The notes beneath the pieces were generated by a model. The model did not search any database. It was not told the origin of the DNA and worked only from the letters and a program-made list of their open reading frames with translations. The position numbers were made by a program, and so were the translations under genes. Below are positions 9,056 through 19,795 of a stretch of DNA of 64,000 bases, in pieces (the first letter of the stretch is position 1; each line of letters begins with the position of its first letter). Location: the NCBI GenBank assembly GCA_037179335.1, contig JAKZHN010000020.1, positions 496,001 through 560,000 on the forward strand, read 5' to 3'. The stretch is from Cyclaneusma minus. Lineage: Eukaryota; Ascomycota; Leotiomycetes; Marthamycetales; Marthamycetaceae.

Positions 9056-11485
9056 TCAAGTGATAGAATCCGTTTCAAAGTAAGGGTTATTCGGATCAAA
9101 GGGAAACTTCCTAATTACCACATCGCCCTGATACTGCAAGAGATCAGGCTCAACTGGCTCGAATTCGAGCTCACAAGTAGCCTCTTTCTGTCCGAAAGTC
9201 TTCAAAGACGTGACATTGCCATCAGCATAGTTGATGCGGACTTGATTCACAGTCTCCCTGCTAGGATCCCCAAGAAGGTAGTTGACGGGCATGAACTGCA
9301 CTCCAGAATGAGCAGTGGTGAAGACGGTGTTGGGTAGATCGCCGGTATTTGGAAGATGATGCATTCCCAGGTTGAACCACACGACCAAATCCTCCTGCTC
9401 CAAGCTCTCGCCGTCGAAAAACTTGTCGAAATCCACGACTGGGTTTGCGACGTCTTGGCTGTTGTATGGGTGTGCTGATCTGGGTTCTGTGTCTTTTTGC
9501 CGACTGACGGCGAGGTCGTACTTTGCCCAGTTGGCTGCATTCTTGAGGTTGGATGAGTCTTCGACGGTCAGGTGGATGGTGCCTGTTGAGGGAAGGATGC
9601 GATAGCCTCTGTACTGGCCGTAAATGTTTGGCTTGTCGGTGTTGACCACTCTGTATTGCGTAGCGCCGTTGCCGTCATAGAGAAGTCTACTCTCATCTTC
9701 GCTTGCCAAGACTATCCGCTGGAGCTGCATAGTGTTACGAGTCTGGTTGCCTGACCATGGGTAAGTAGTCTTGACAGGAACGAAGGTCGTCAATTCCATG
9801 CTATTGTCTGTTCCCAGGATATCAAAATCGGCCTTGTAGTTCAGGACATGGTCATGCATAGACCCAGAAAGAGCATCATGAATTTGATAGCCGTAGTCTT
9901 CGTTGTGAGCGTAGTAAGCAGATTGGATATAGCCCGAGGCTCGTACCGAAACCTCGACGGAGCCGTCCATCGAAAAGGTGTATGAGAACATGTAGTCGTA
10001 GTTGCCAACCGTACTGACAGACCGGACGGTGAAGTAGACATTCTTGCTGACACTGACGTACTGGCTTGTACTGTGGCGTTGTATTGGGAAATCGGCATCG
10101 AATTCAAACAGACAGATGCTGTTCAAATGGGTGTGTGTAGTCTCACCAACATAGAACGAGCTATTGAGGTAGGTGGCGTATGATGGACAGTCGTAGCCCT
10201 TGACAAGCTCAAAAGCATATGGACCAAATCCATAGTAGCTGTCGAGATATGCAGTCCCACTCTGAACGGGATCGTTGCCAGCATAATGGGCCAAAGCTTC
10301 TTGTAAGCCTAGCTCATAGAGAATGCGTTCGCCTTTGTAACGAATGTCGTGTAGCGCCATGCCCGTGTCCCGAGAGAAGCTGACGTAGAAGGAGAAATCC
10401 ATCCATTCGACGTATTTTTGCTCAGTGTCGACTGCATATCGAGGACCGCTTGGTGCTATGGCGGTGGGTGGATACATGGTATCTTGTGGCAAGACCGGTC
10501 CTTGCTGGTCAGTCCTAGCCCAATCTCCCTCGGTATTGGGCCCAAGCTTCACAAATCCGGGAGAGTAGTAAGCAGCACGGAACTGTTCTGTGGTCTCGTA
10601 CCAAACGTTGTTGTAAAGCCAGCCAAGTAGTCTCCATTGTGACGGGTCTCTGCCTGTCACATCACTTTTGAAATACAATCCCAGCGGAAGGAGAGTCTCG
10701 GCATCGAATTCATCAGTCGGCAACTTCCAAAACATATCCCAGCGAATGATACGGTCATCGTCCTGCCAGAGGGGATCTATACCCCAGACATCCAGGGTAT
10801 CGTTGTCGTTTCCAACCGCTTTACCACCCCAAAGGTCTAGCGTGATGTCCTGAACGGTAGAAGAGACATTCCAGAGCCATTCGTATATCGTGGTGTCACC
10901 GTCAGCGTCGAGATTTCGGATTTGGCCTTGTGTCTCTCTGGTGTAAGGATATTCTAATGGCTGCCAAGATGTCGAACCGTTCAGAATGGGCAGGGGTCCG
11001 ACCAGGATATCATCGTATGTTGGGTTGACTGTAGCACGGCGATCGAGCACAACATGAGCATATCTTGCTGGTGATGATCCGCTGCCGTCAATGTAGCTCA
11101 ATGCGTCTGTCTTGTTGGGTTGCATAAGCTCCACGAGCAGAACGCTGTTATCCCACTCGCCAGCATCTTCGGTAGTCGTCAGGTTCAGTTCCGGTTGTGC
11201 AAAAAGCCACTGGGTCACAGAAGCAGCCTCTGCATCAGTCAGGCCGGCCCAGATATTGGATTTCGGGGCGGTCAATCCGAGTGCTGAATTGTCAAGGCAA
11301 GATGGCGTGTTCGACCATGTATCGTTCGTCCAGCGCTTTATTCCCTTGACCATACCCTTTCGTTGCCTTGCTCGAACCCAGTCAGACTTCGGCTGGGGAC
11401 TTGGCCTGGAGACGACTCCATTGGGGAAAATAGCAAGCCCAAAGATAGCGAATAAGGAAAGGACCGTTTCAATGGGAGGTACCAT
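9056..11485 (-). CDS. Secreted copper amine oxidase
   Basis: Copper/topaquinone-dependent primary-amine oxidase: it oxidises a primary amine with O2 to an aldehyde, ammonia and H2O2. It is a single exon of 809 residues. The N-terminus has a hydrophobic signal-peptide-like segment (about residues 8-25), so secretion is expected. The active-site signature N-Y-D is at 495-497, making Tyr496 the topaquinone precursor. The catalytic base is Asp415 in AYLDSYYGFG. Copper ligands are His544 and His546 (HDH, where many family members have HQH) and a third His at 709/710 in GMHHLPN. Length is greater than the roughly 650-700 residues of many cytosolic or peroxisomal family members and suits the secreted fungal group. 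The substrate cannot be read from sequence. The 3' end converges on LTV1. Confidence 0.92.
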   Translation of the reverse strand: MVPPIETVLSLFAIFGLAIFPNGVVSRPSPQPKSDWVRARQRKGMVKGIKRWTNDTWSNTPSCLDNSALGLTAPKSNIWAGLTDAEAASVTQWLFAQPELNLTTTEDAGEWDNSVLLVELMQPNKTDALSYIDGSGSSPARYAHVVLDRRATVNPTYDDILVGPLPILNGSTSWQPLEYPYTRETQGQIRNLDADGDTTIYEWLWNVSSTVQDITLDLWGGKAVGNDNDTLDVWGIDPLWQDDDRIIRWDMFWKLPTDEFDAETLLPLGLYFKSDVTGRDPSQWRLLGWLYNNVWYETTEQFRAAYYSPGFVKLGPNTEGDWARTDQQGPVLPQDTMYPPTAIAPSGPRYAVDTEQKYVEWMDFSFYVSFSRDTGMALHDIRYKGERILYELGLQEALAHYAGNDPVQSGTAYLDSYYGFGPYAFELVKGYDCPSYATYLNSSFYVGETTHTHLNSICLFEFDADFPIQRHSTSQYVSVSKNVYFTVRSVSTVGNYDYMFSYTFSMDGSVEVSVRASGYIQSAYYAHNEDYGYQIHDALSGSMHDHVLNYKADFDILGTDNSMELTTFVPVKTTYPWSGNQTRNTMQLQRIVLASEDESRLLYDGNGATQYRVVNTDKPNIYGQYRGYRILPSTGTIHLTVEDSSNLKNAANWAKYDLAVSRQKDTEPRSAHPYNSQDVANPVVDFDKFFDGESLEQEDLVVWFNLGMHHLPNTGDLPNTVFTTAHSGVQFMPVNYLLGDPSRETVNQVRINYADGNVTSLKTFGQKEATCELEFEPVEPDLLQYQGDVVIRKFPFDPNNPYFETDSIT

Positions 11486-12491
11486 GGTCGAATGACGCTA
11501 GTAGGAAACCGATATGACACAACTTACCTCGATCTTCGGTGTGAATGGCAGTACTTATACTCATAATTCTACCACATGGTGATGCCGTAGGAATAGGATG
11601 AAGTCGGCCGACTTATCGATACAGGTGGGGAAGCATATGCAGGCTTGCAAGAGAGAGATAGGAGCACTGATTAGAACTTGACTCGACTCCTTGAGCTCTT
11701 CGGACTTCCAGGTAAAATCCGGTATCCATTTGCCGAGAAGCCCAAAGCGGTGTTGAAAGGCGAAGTCTTGACGGGGAGCCGTATGCAATGGAGCCGATCC
11801 CAGGACCGGACGAGATGGCCGACGGCAGTATTGTAGAGAGTGTTCACGCGGCATCGTATCATACCTATGATATATGAGCTTGGATGCGAAGGTGATACTG
11901 GTAGAGTGAAAGAACACCGCATTTGCCGAATGAGTTCCTGTTCGTTGGTGAGCTGGAGTCGTTTGTCCAGAGATGTTTGAACAAGGTCGTCTCGCGACCT
12001 CGTTGGGTCCGTGCGCAATGCGCTAGTGCTGGCCCCTGCCCCTGCATGTCACGTGTAAAGTCACGTTAAGAGCACAGCTCTTTGTCTCGTTTTTTATGGA
12101 AAATGACTAGACAGTTTGAAGTAACTTGAGTTTGAAGTAACTTTTAGTCTTCAGGAGTCCGGAATATAAAACTTGGCATGTCTGGGGAGCGGTACTCTAT
12201 GATTGTATAATTGTGAAGTATACATCGAGTTGGACGTATGCCCACTAAGAATCCTGTTCAATTTTCATAACCCTCGTGAACGTCCCGATCATCCAATCTT
12301 TGACTTTTTCATCCCTGACGCCAGTTCTGTTCGATGCAAAACCCAAAATCACATCCAAAACCTAGGTATCTTCGCCCCATTTAGCAAAACAAAATATCCG
12401 TCCAATACCGTAAAAAAAAAACCACCAAGGCCCAACTCTACCAATCTGTCTTTCTCAGTCTCTTCCACCTACTAAGGGGCCCCAATTACCC
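11486..12491. other. Intergenic: amine oxidase promoter and ART 3' flank
   Basis: This 1.0-kb spacer lies upstream of the amine oxidase and downstream of the arrestin-like gene, both on the minus strand. It holds a 16-bp tandem repeat at 12114-12142 (GTTTGAAGTAACT twice) and an A-run near 12412-12420. Minus-strand frames at 11561-12047 look non-coding. Confidence 0.5.
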
Positions 12492-14072
12492 TCACGCTCT
12501 CAGCTGAGTCAGCTCTCCCAACGACCTACCCGACACTGAAAACGTAGTAGAAGATCTGAACGTCTGCTCAGGAGCCATCAAGTCCTCATAGCCCGGCGGC
12601 AGCTCACTTTCATCGGTCCTTGTCGCACCTGACAAAACACTGCTCATTGTATATTCAGCACGCGGCACTTCCAGCACCCTCGGAGTGAGCATGGCCTCAA
12701 CATCTGCCGCCGCTTCCGCCACGTCCAGTTCTGACAACGATGCGAGGCTGTTGACTCGGCGTCTTTCATATGCTCCAATATGCACTGGGAGACGCAAAGA
12801 CAAGCTGGTAGAGGGCACTCCGGTTCCGGGGGTGTGCACGGAAAGAGAGAGATCTAGCGCGTAGGTTCTGCTTACAAGGCAACTGTGGAATGTGGGAACA
12901 AATGTTTTGCTTTTCGGCAGAGTCAGTGGGACCAAGATCTCTGCTGTGTAGTGAATTCGACTGGCCAATGCCTTAGGGGGTCGTTCTGAGTCGCGCGCTG
13001 AGTCGGAATCGTAGGTTGAGTAGCCGGAGTCTCGGCGCAGGTATTGTGGTGCTAGGTCGTGCTTGGTCCAGGTTGCGGATTCGACGGAGCGGGATGTTAG
13101 CGGTACTGAGTTGGAGTATTGAGAGCGGTTGATGTTGAATGGAGTGGGAGCAGCGAGACCGGGGAGTTCGTTGGTAGGTCTTGTGCCGTAGGAGGTCGTA
13201 GCTTGGAGCTTGCTTGCTAATGTACCCAGTCGAGGTGGTTGCGACTTGGGCTCGCATGGGTCAAAGCGAAGCTGAAGAGTTACCATTGTCGTTATCGGAT
13301 CATCGCGAGCTGGAGGCGGGGGGTGCATGAATGATCGTGGTTGACTTGCGGACACTGTAATTTTGCCAAGTTTCCCCTTGAAGACGCTCTTTTTCAACTT
13401 CTTCGTCTTCGTCATAGTGAAGGTCTTGTCGTTGGCATCAACGCTTAGTGGAGGAGCCTCAAGGGTGGCTGGGGAGACAGTTATTGCTTTGAATGACTCT
13501 GCTATTGCTGTCTTCTTTCCTTCACTTCGCCGGAGCTTGGTGATTTTCGCTCTGACGTTGTAGATGATCTTGCTTGCCTCCGGAGACAAATCGTCGATGT
13601 TTTCTCGGCGGCCCAGACTTGGTGGCAGCGAAAGATGGGCTTCTTTCACGTGTACCGGACAATGCTTGTGCTTGCAAGAAGACAGGAGGAGGTGCTCGGG
13701 AATAACGAAGTGGAAGGGGAATTTGTAGGTCTGTCCTGATTCGACGATCCGTCCTGCAGGATATCGATCCCCGGAAAGGGGCATGACCAGCTTGAGAAAG
13801 TGGTGGAGTGCAACGATTCTCGAGTTGACAGCAGCTGGTGACATGTTCTCAGTAGCCGTGTTCGTGGTGCCTTCCAAAGTTATCTCAACGTCCTCGAATG
13901 GGGTGTCTTTTGGGGCTGTGATGTAGACATGGCCGGATATACTGTCGCCCGTTGTGTACACTGTCGAGGCATCGTGTCCATCCACGATGATTTCTATGGT
14001 TGGCTTCATGTCGAGATTCAGCCTCTGAGCATAGGTCTGTGGTCGGACAGACGTCGTCGATGATGCATTCAT
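12492..14072 (-). CDS. Arrestin-related trafficking adaptor
   Basis: Single-exon protein of 526 residues with an arrestin-like fold. The N-terminal arrestin domain runs from about residue 22 (KPTIEIIVDGHDASTVYTTG, then SGHVYITAPKD and FEDVEITLEG), with the typical FPFHFVIPEHL strand near residue 118. A second arrestin half follows in the middle, around RIHYTAEILVPLTLPKSKTF. Near the C-terminus PPGY (residues 492-495) is a PPxY motif that would bind WW domains of an Rsp5/NEDD4-type ubiquitin ligase. By analogy with yeast ARTs, it likely recruits the ligase to plasma-membrane transporters for endocytosis. Low-complexity Ser/Arg linkers lie between the halves. Cargo is unknown. The start chosen is the first ATG, MNASSTTSVRP; a later start is possible. 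Confidence 0.85.
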   Translation of the reverse strand: MNASSTTSVRPQTYAQRLNLDMKPTIEIIVDGHDASTVYTTGDSISGHVYITAPKDTPFEDVEITLEGTTNTATENMSPAAVNSRIVALHHFLKLVMPLSGDRYPAGRIVESGQTYKFPFHFVIPEHLLLSSCKHKHCPVHVKEAHLSLPPSLGRRENIDDLSPEASKIIYNVRAKITKLRRSEGKKTAIAESFKAITVSPATLEAPPLSVDANDKTFTMTKTKKLKKSVFKGKLGKITVSASQPRSFMHPPPPARDDPITTMVTLQLRFDPCEPKSQPPRLGTLASKLQATTSYGTRPTNELPGLAAPTPFNINRSQYSNSVPLTSRSVESATWTKHDLAPQYLRRDSGYSTYDSDSARDSERPPKALASRIHYTAEILVPLTLPKSKTFVPTFHSCLVSRTYALDLSLSVHTPGTGVPSTSLSLRLPVHIGAYERRRVNSLASLSELDVAEAAADVEAMLTPRVLEVPRAEYTMSSVLSGATRTDESELPPGYEDLMAPEQTFRSSTTFSVSGRSLGELTQLRA

Positions 14073-17000
14073 GTTGAAGCCCTATAGAAACCCAAGAAGC
14101 TGTGATCGTAATATGCAAACGAATAACCAGGCGATATGACTTGGAAATGGCAACAGTGGCGCTTCACAAATCGACTAATGCGGGCCGCGGGGTAGCCAGC
14201 CTGTCCTTGCTGTACCGTGGATCTGATTTGAGAGAATAACACCTCTGCAACCTGCGATTTGGTGTAGCTTGAGGGTGGGCGAAAGAAGCAACTTGAATGA
14301 AATATGGTTGGTACTTGATTGAAACAAGGACGAATGCAACGACAATAGAACGACAGAACTTTTGATGATAAGTGGAAAACAAGCAAAGGTGGAGGATTCT
14401 GATGAGGGAATTTGAGATTCAGACGAAGGAGGGAAATGGAGCCTTACATATAGGTCTTTCTAGCAGGGCACAAAGAGAGGTTAGCTAGCTGAAGCTCACC
14501 AATCGCCCTCCGCACGACAACCTGAGTCACAAAGCTACCCTTGTATGTGGTACAAGGATATACAAGGCCATCCCAGTGATGCTGTCGAGGCAGGGTTTTG
14601 ATGCGGCATCGACTTTCAGCCAATTCCGTAGCCACTAGCCACCGCCGAACTTGTTCGGGGATATGTGTTTGCCATGTGGCTACCTGGTGTACCTCAGGAG
14701 CAAACATCCGCGCCAGGAAGACATTGGAAAGAGATACCGAGGCCGGTCGTCGGCATGCTACTCGAGTTTCGTGTGGCGCCTATGGCGTAATAAACGCCGG
14801 TCGTGTATTTTTATACCCTGATCGGGACAGTCCAGTTGATGAGTCTGCGATGCAGGAAAGATGTCGTCGAGACTTCAGTGTCGATCCCTTCTAAGTTGGT
14901 GTGCGCTAGTTTGGCGCTGGTCAAAGCGTCGGTAAACTGGCGCTAATTAATACTCGTGCTACATACCAGTCCCCTTTCTTTCTTTTGAAAGCTTGAATAT
15001 GGACTTGGAACATAGTACATAAACAGCAGAGCTAAGAATCACCCGTTGCGGTACCGACGGTAAATGTACGAAGTCCATCAACAGCCTGGAGAAAGGAGCC
15101 ATATTTTTTCGAAGCTTGGCTAACTGATGATGTAGCCACCGCCACGTGCGGCACGGCATTTCTAGCTTCGACAACTTGTATCGCACAAGGCGCAAGCAGC
15201 TTATCCCGCACTGAACAAGAAATCTGATATCATCTTCGAGCTGGGGATACTCCTCACATGGTAGATTACACCTTCTGGCTCGAGAGCTGATTCATAGACT
15301 ACAAGTAGTTCTCACTCCGGAGTTCGATATCTACAGTATATTGATCGCCGATCCGGGACCGCTAACAGCAGTTCCAGCCTGGGGCCCCGCGAAACTGACA
15401 CATGAAAGTCCCCTATGCGCAGGAATTCACGAACGAGCCCAAGGGTTCTTAGAAGTTTTCGCATCCAGAACCTCGAAAGCAAAGGTTTTCCTTCGGCGGA
15501 CACGTAAGCCATTGTGTTGGGCGAGAAACCTTTCAAGGCTGGGGACAAAGACGAACTACTTCGATAGGTGGAGTTTGTGTCTTTGAGTTGAGGTTTGGTG
15601 GTACAGAACGGATATCAGCGGATAACAGATGCGAGAACCTCGAGATTCATGAACACTGTCACTGACGCGAACAGAGTTACTGTGTACAAAGATACGATCG
15701 AGAATTGCTTATAATTTCTTAGGCCTTAACTAGCCATCTGTGCGACCTTTCAAAGCAATACCGTTCTCCAAGTGATCCGGTCCGTGGCCACCATTGGTAT
15801 TGATCCAGTCCGTAACAACCGCTGGTATCGAGAGCCGTTTGACATAAATACGGAGTTCGGTTTTGCGATCTCGGCCTACCTGCCAACTTGCGAAACTCAC
15901 GAACCCCGGGCCTGCGGGCCATCATCATCTGCCACCGGTGTCACCCCGCATCAATATATTTCTATCAACTTGGTTCAAGCTACGACATGCGGTGACGCCG
16001 GCAAGAGTCATAAGCCGATTCCATAACGAATGTCTAGACCGCAAATAATCCTCGGATCTGTCCAGCGGTGGCTGGAGGAGTAAGGATTGGATTCAGATCC
16101 GAGTCCCTCTCGGCTTCGGTCAGAAGCCACTCGGAGTTTCGGATTTGGCCTGCTTGTGGATATATTAGACCGAGGTATCCTCGGACTGTGTATTGACCCA
16201 GCTAAAGCTTTCCTTGAGACGACTTGAATCTAATGTAAATCGACTATCAGAGCCCCTTATATCAACCTGTTCTCTCTCATTCTCTTTATGAGCTATCAAC
16301 ACTCCTTGGAGTCGTCCTGCCGTACAAGTGCGGTCACGTTTCAAGTCCGGGCTGCCTTGAGAGGTAGCTGGACCCCTTTTTTGCACCAGCTTCCTATACG
16401 AAAGTCACAAACCATTATTAATGATGGGAACCCGTACATTAACAAGTTGCTGGGTTCCGCGGTAAGCGCGACCATACATACAAGAAGATCAACCTCTGTT
16501 GAGATCGATCTCCGTCACTTCAATTTGAAGATGCTCACAGTGTGAAGCTGCTCGATGTAAAGTTGCGCAGTGTAAAATTGCGCAGTGTGGAAGCTGCTCA
16601 CAGTATTGTGAAATTGTAGCCCACTGCATGATTTACTTCACCAACATTCGACATTCTCGCAGCCTCCGAAGTCCCAGGCAGAAGGCAGTATATTCCTTTC
16701 CCAGTACAATCTCAAATCATTTTCATTTAAAACGGCTTCAATATCACATTTTGAAACTGCTTTGAGTGTTGAGATTATCCTTTTCACTCATTTTACCTCC
16801 CACTTCTCTGATATTTCCATCTTTGTTGAGCTATCTTGGTGCTAGCTTCTATTGTACTTCAAATGTTTCAGCTTGATTCTAGCTGCTTACATCCAAGCTA
16901 CTTATACCTACCTAGCTAAGTAATCTCACCGAAACCTAGAATGCTGAGACATCTAGACCTCTTCCATCCTGTGCCGCCTGTCGTTCATTTAAGGTGAGAA

Positions 17001-17724
17001 ACCTTACCCCGGTAAGGTCTTAGTGTGCTGAAGGTTATTCGGTAATCCAGTCTGGGGACAAAAAACAGAATTGGCCAGTCGGAAAATTTCCCGGTATTCT
17101 CTTCTTCAATGTTTGACCGGCAGACCGGCGCCAACCTCTCGGCATATATAGATCCCTGCAGGGAATAGCAGCTTCCTAACTAGCTAGAGCTCTTAGTGCT
17201 TATCCTCCTTATGTTGAAGCTTTTGGATGCCATGGAACTTCACGAACCTCCCATTATTATTGGATGCTTTTATACATGTAGGCGCAGTAACATGACGCTT
17301 TGATCGTAACGCTTTAGATTTTTTTATAAGATCACAATCATCCTCATTGGGACTATACTGTAAACAACAAAGTTATGAAGTTCTGATCCAGTCGGTTTGA
17401 AGACAAAATTTCAGGCCTTGAGATATGCATGCCAATTGCCAAGTGTACACGCGACGCAGGGACGAGGGGACGAGCGCGCTCGTGTGCATCTCCACATCAA
17501 AACCGGGTGCTTCGAGATGACAGCTCCACCACCTACCGGAATTTGGACATGATCATCCACCGTCACCCCATGGCGCATCGAACCCGGACTGGAGCCGACG
17601 AGGCTCAAAATGAATCCACGGAGGTTCGCGCCAGGTGATATAAAAGATGTAGGACCCAGTGGAGCATGGCAGTGATGCTGCCATTCGGAACAGCTCGAGA
17701 CGATACAGACAGCAATCCGCGAAA
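14073..17724. other. 3.65-kb gene-poor region
   Basis: This stretch separates the divergent arrestin-like (-) and lactonase (+) genes. Only short, unconserved frames (under about 125 codons) are present. It contains a degenerate 15-bp tandem repeat at 16525-16615 built on TTGCGCAGTGTAAAA / GCTGCTCACAGTGTG. A perfect hairpin lies at 17002-17017 (CCTTACC-CC-GGTAAGG). No transposase, reverse transcriptase or RNA gene was recognised. Confidence 0.5.
16525..16615. repeat. Degenerate 15-bp tandem repeat
   Basis: About five units of roughly 15 bp share the pattern (GCTGCTC or TTGCGC)-AGTGTRAA. Examples are the units starting near 16547, 16562 and 16577. The array lies alone in the gene-poor stretch. 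Confidence 0.65.
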
Positions 17725-18981
17725 ATGAGACATCTCTCTCTTCTGGCCGCGCTTGCCGGCAGCCAAACGGCATTTGCAACAGTCCACGAGCTCCTTGTCA
17801 GCACATACGGCCATGAGGGGCTCTACTCTCTCACCTTTGACGATGCGACCGAAGAGCTGAAGTTGGCCAAAAACATGAGCTTTGATGTTTCCAGTCAATG
17901 GATTGCACTCAGCGTGCGTATACTTGTTAGGATTTCACAATGACTTTTCAGGAGCTGACTACGGGCTACAGCATGACAAAAAGACGCTCTACGGTAACTC
18001 GTACAACGACGATTATCCAGCCTGGGTTTCATATGCTATCAACAACGCAACGTCCTTGGAACTTAATGGCAACAAGCTCCGTATGGGCGGAGACTGTGTC
18101 AATTCGACCGCACCGGGCATCTTCGTAACCGCCTCCCAGCAATACCCCTACGCCGTGTACGGTACTCCATGGGGCGACGACGCCAACTGTGGTATCGTAA
18201 TGTCCGTCGATGAGAACGGTGCATTGTCCGAGGCGATCCAGAACTTTACCTATGGAAGCACATCCGATGTGCACGGCATGGCCTTCAGCGGCGACGGCAC
18301 AGTGATATACTCTTCTGATGATAGCGGCAACGCCCTCTATGCGCATGGCATAGATCCCCATACTGGCAAGCTTACCGAGGTCTTCAATGTCCCTGCACCT
18401 ACGACTGGAGCAGACCCACGCCAGCTTGCGACGCACAGCAAGGGGAAATACCTGTACGTTGCGACCGAGGCCGGCAATGCACTGTTGCAGTACACAATCG
18501 AGGAGAACACGGTCGACTTGATCTACCAAAATGTCTCTTTTAGCTTGCTTCCCTCCAGTAAGTCCAAATCACCAGGTGGATTGCCTTATGAACGGATAGG
18601 CTGACCCTTTCGTTCGCAGATGTCAACAGTAGCATGTACACCGGAGACACTGTGTCTGTGTCGAAGACTGAGAAGTACGCTTTCGCCAGCGCTCGCGGCA
18701 CGGTGGGTTACGGCGTGAACGGATACATCTCGGCCTACAGGCTCTCGGAAACTGGTGCGATCGAGAAGCAGCTTTTCATCGTGGAGACCTCAACCGGAGG
18801 TGCAGGCTCGAACACCGTCACTAGCAGCTCATTCAGCGACGAGTACTTTGCTCTTACCGATGCCGAGGAAGGATTTGTCGAAATCTGGAAGATGGCTTCG
18901 AACGAGTCGACTGCCAGCGCTGTGGCGAAGGTGGATCTGGTTGATGGTTACTGCTGCAGCAATGTGGTCTGGCTGAGCTGA
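17725..18981 (+). CDS. Secreted carboxy-muconate-cyclase-like lactonase
   Basis: Seven-bladed beta-propeller of the lactonase family (Pfam Lactonase, PF10282), resembling fungal 3-carboxy-cis,cis-muconate cyclase, an enzyme of protocatechuate breakdown. The coding sequence is join(17725..17913,17972..18557,18620..18981), 378 residues; introns are GTGCGT...CTGAC...CTACAG and GTAAGT...CTGAC...CGCAG. Family marks are HDKKTLYG right after intron 1, YPYAVYGTPWGDDANCG, DVHGMAFSGDG, LYVATEAGNALLQYTIE, TSTGGAGSNTV and DAEEGFVEIWK near the end. Unlike the cytosolic muconate cyclase, this protein begins with a signal-peptide-like MRHLSLLAALAGSQTAFA, so it is probably secreted and may have another substrate (inference). 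N-glycosylation sequons (NMS, NAT, NST, NFT, NVS) support passage through the ER. Confidence 0.85.
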
Positions 18982-19795
18982 GGTGTTTAGTGTTGAGAAG
19001 CTTCGCTGGTGGGTGTCGAGTACCCATTCTGCGGTGGTACAAGAGGCTGAAGTCGGTATATAACTTACATGTAAATATTGTAGAGTAGCCGATGAAGCTA
19101 TGCTGTATATAACAAACGCTAGAATTATTCCACTAAAGTGACTTCCCAAGTAGTCGGAGTTTCAACTACCTGGAATATGCTCAGTTAGTCTGAATTTCTC
19201 ACATACTTGGTAAGGCAATTTCTCAAGTAGGAGAAGTTTCTCATTTCCCCGGCGTTTTCTCAAGTTCTTGAATTTTCTCAGTTGCTTGGTTATCGGACGT
19301 TAAAGGCCGGAGTATGGACGGGGATAGCGGAGATATTTTTAGCACAAGCGCGCCGTTTCTGGCTAAGGGGCCGAATTACATGTAGATCGTGTGTTACTAC
19401 GCTATTTTATTAGGAGGTCGAGAACAATCCGTTTGTATGGCGGCATCAAAGACGCCACCTGTGCCCTTCATCGTCGCATGAACTTTTGGCTCTGTGCTTG
19501 ACCCATCGTGAGGTATTCGCACGAACCTGCAGACTGCCCGGTGGGTCGTCCTTGGCCTGTATTTCCGCTTCCTGTCCGGACCTTCTCGGTACTCGATACC
19601 GGTTACACTCGTTAGCAGATCCAGACCTCGTGCGCCGCGCAGCCCTCAGCTCCTCGGACGTCAAGCCAAGGACAACTACCTAGAGCCCCTTGACTGAGGC
19701 TCTACTTCTCTAGCGCTGCGCCGTCAACCTGTCCCTCTTCTAGTCGCAATCGTGAAGGCCTTTCAGCCGTAGATGACAGCTTGCCAGACTCCTCC
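18982..19795. other. Intergenic: lactonase 3' flank and TMN promoter
   Basis: This 814-bp spacer lies between two plus-strand genes. It carries a degenerate 18-19-bp tandem repeat at about 19190-19290. Downstream of that I see no gene; a 65-codon frame at 19486-19683 has no recognisable similarity. Confidence 0.5.
19190..19290. repeat. 18-19-bp TTTCTCAAGT minisatellite
   Basis: At least five units of about 18-19 bp each begin with TTTCTC, at roughly 19195, 19219, 19237, 19256 and 19274. They read TTTCTCAAGT or variants. This is similar in scale to the LTV1 intron array but has a different core. Confidence 0.65.

Noticed and set aside
17918..17951. A 34-bp intron in the lactonase gene
   Set aside because: It keeps the frame but is too short and lacks a branch site; the 58-bp intron 17914-17971 has a CTGAC branch and gives the conserved HDKKTLYG junction.
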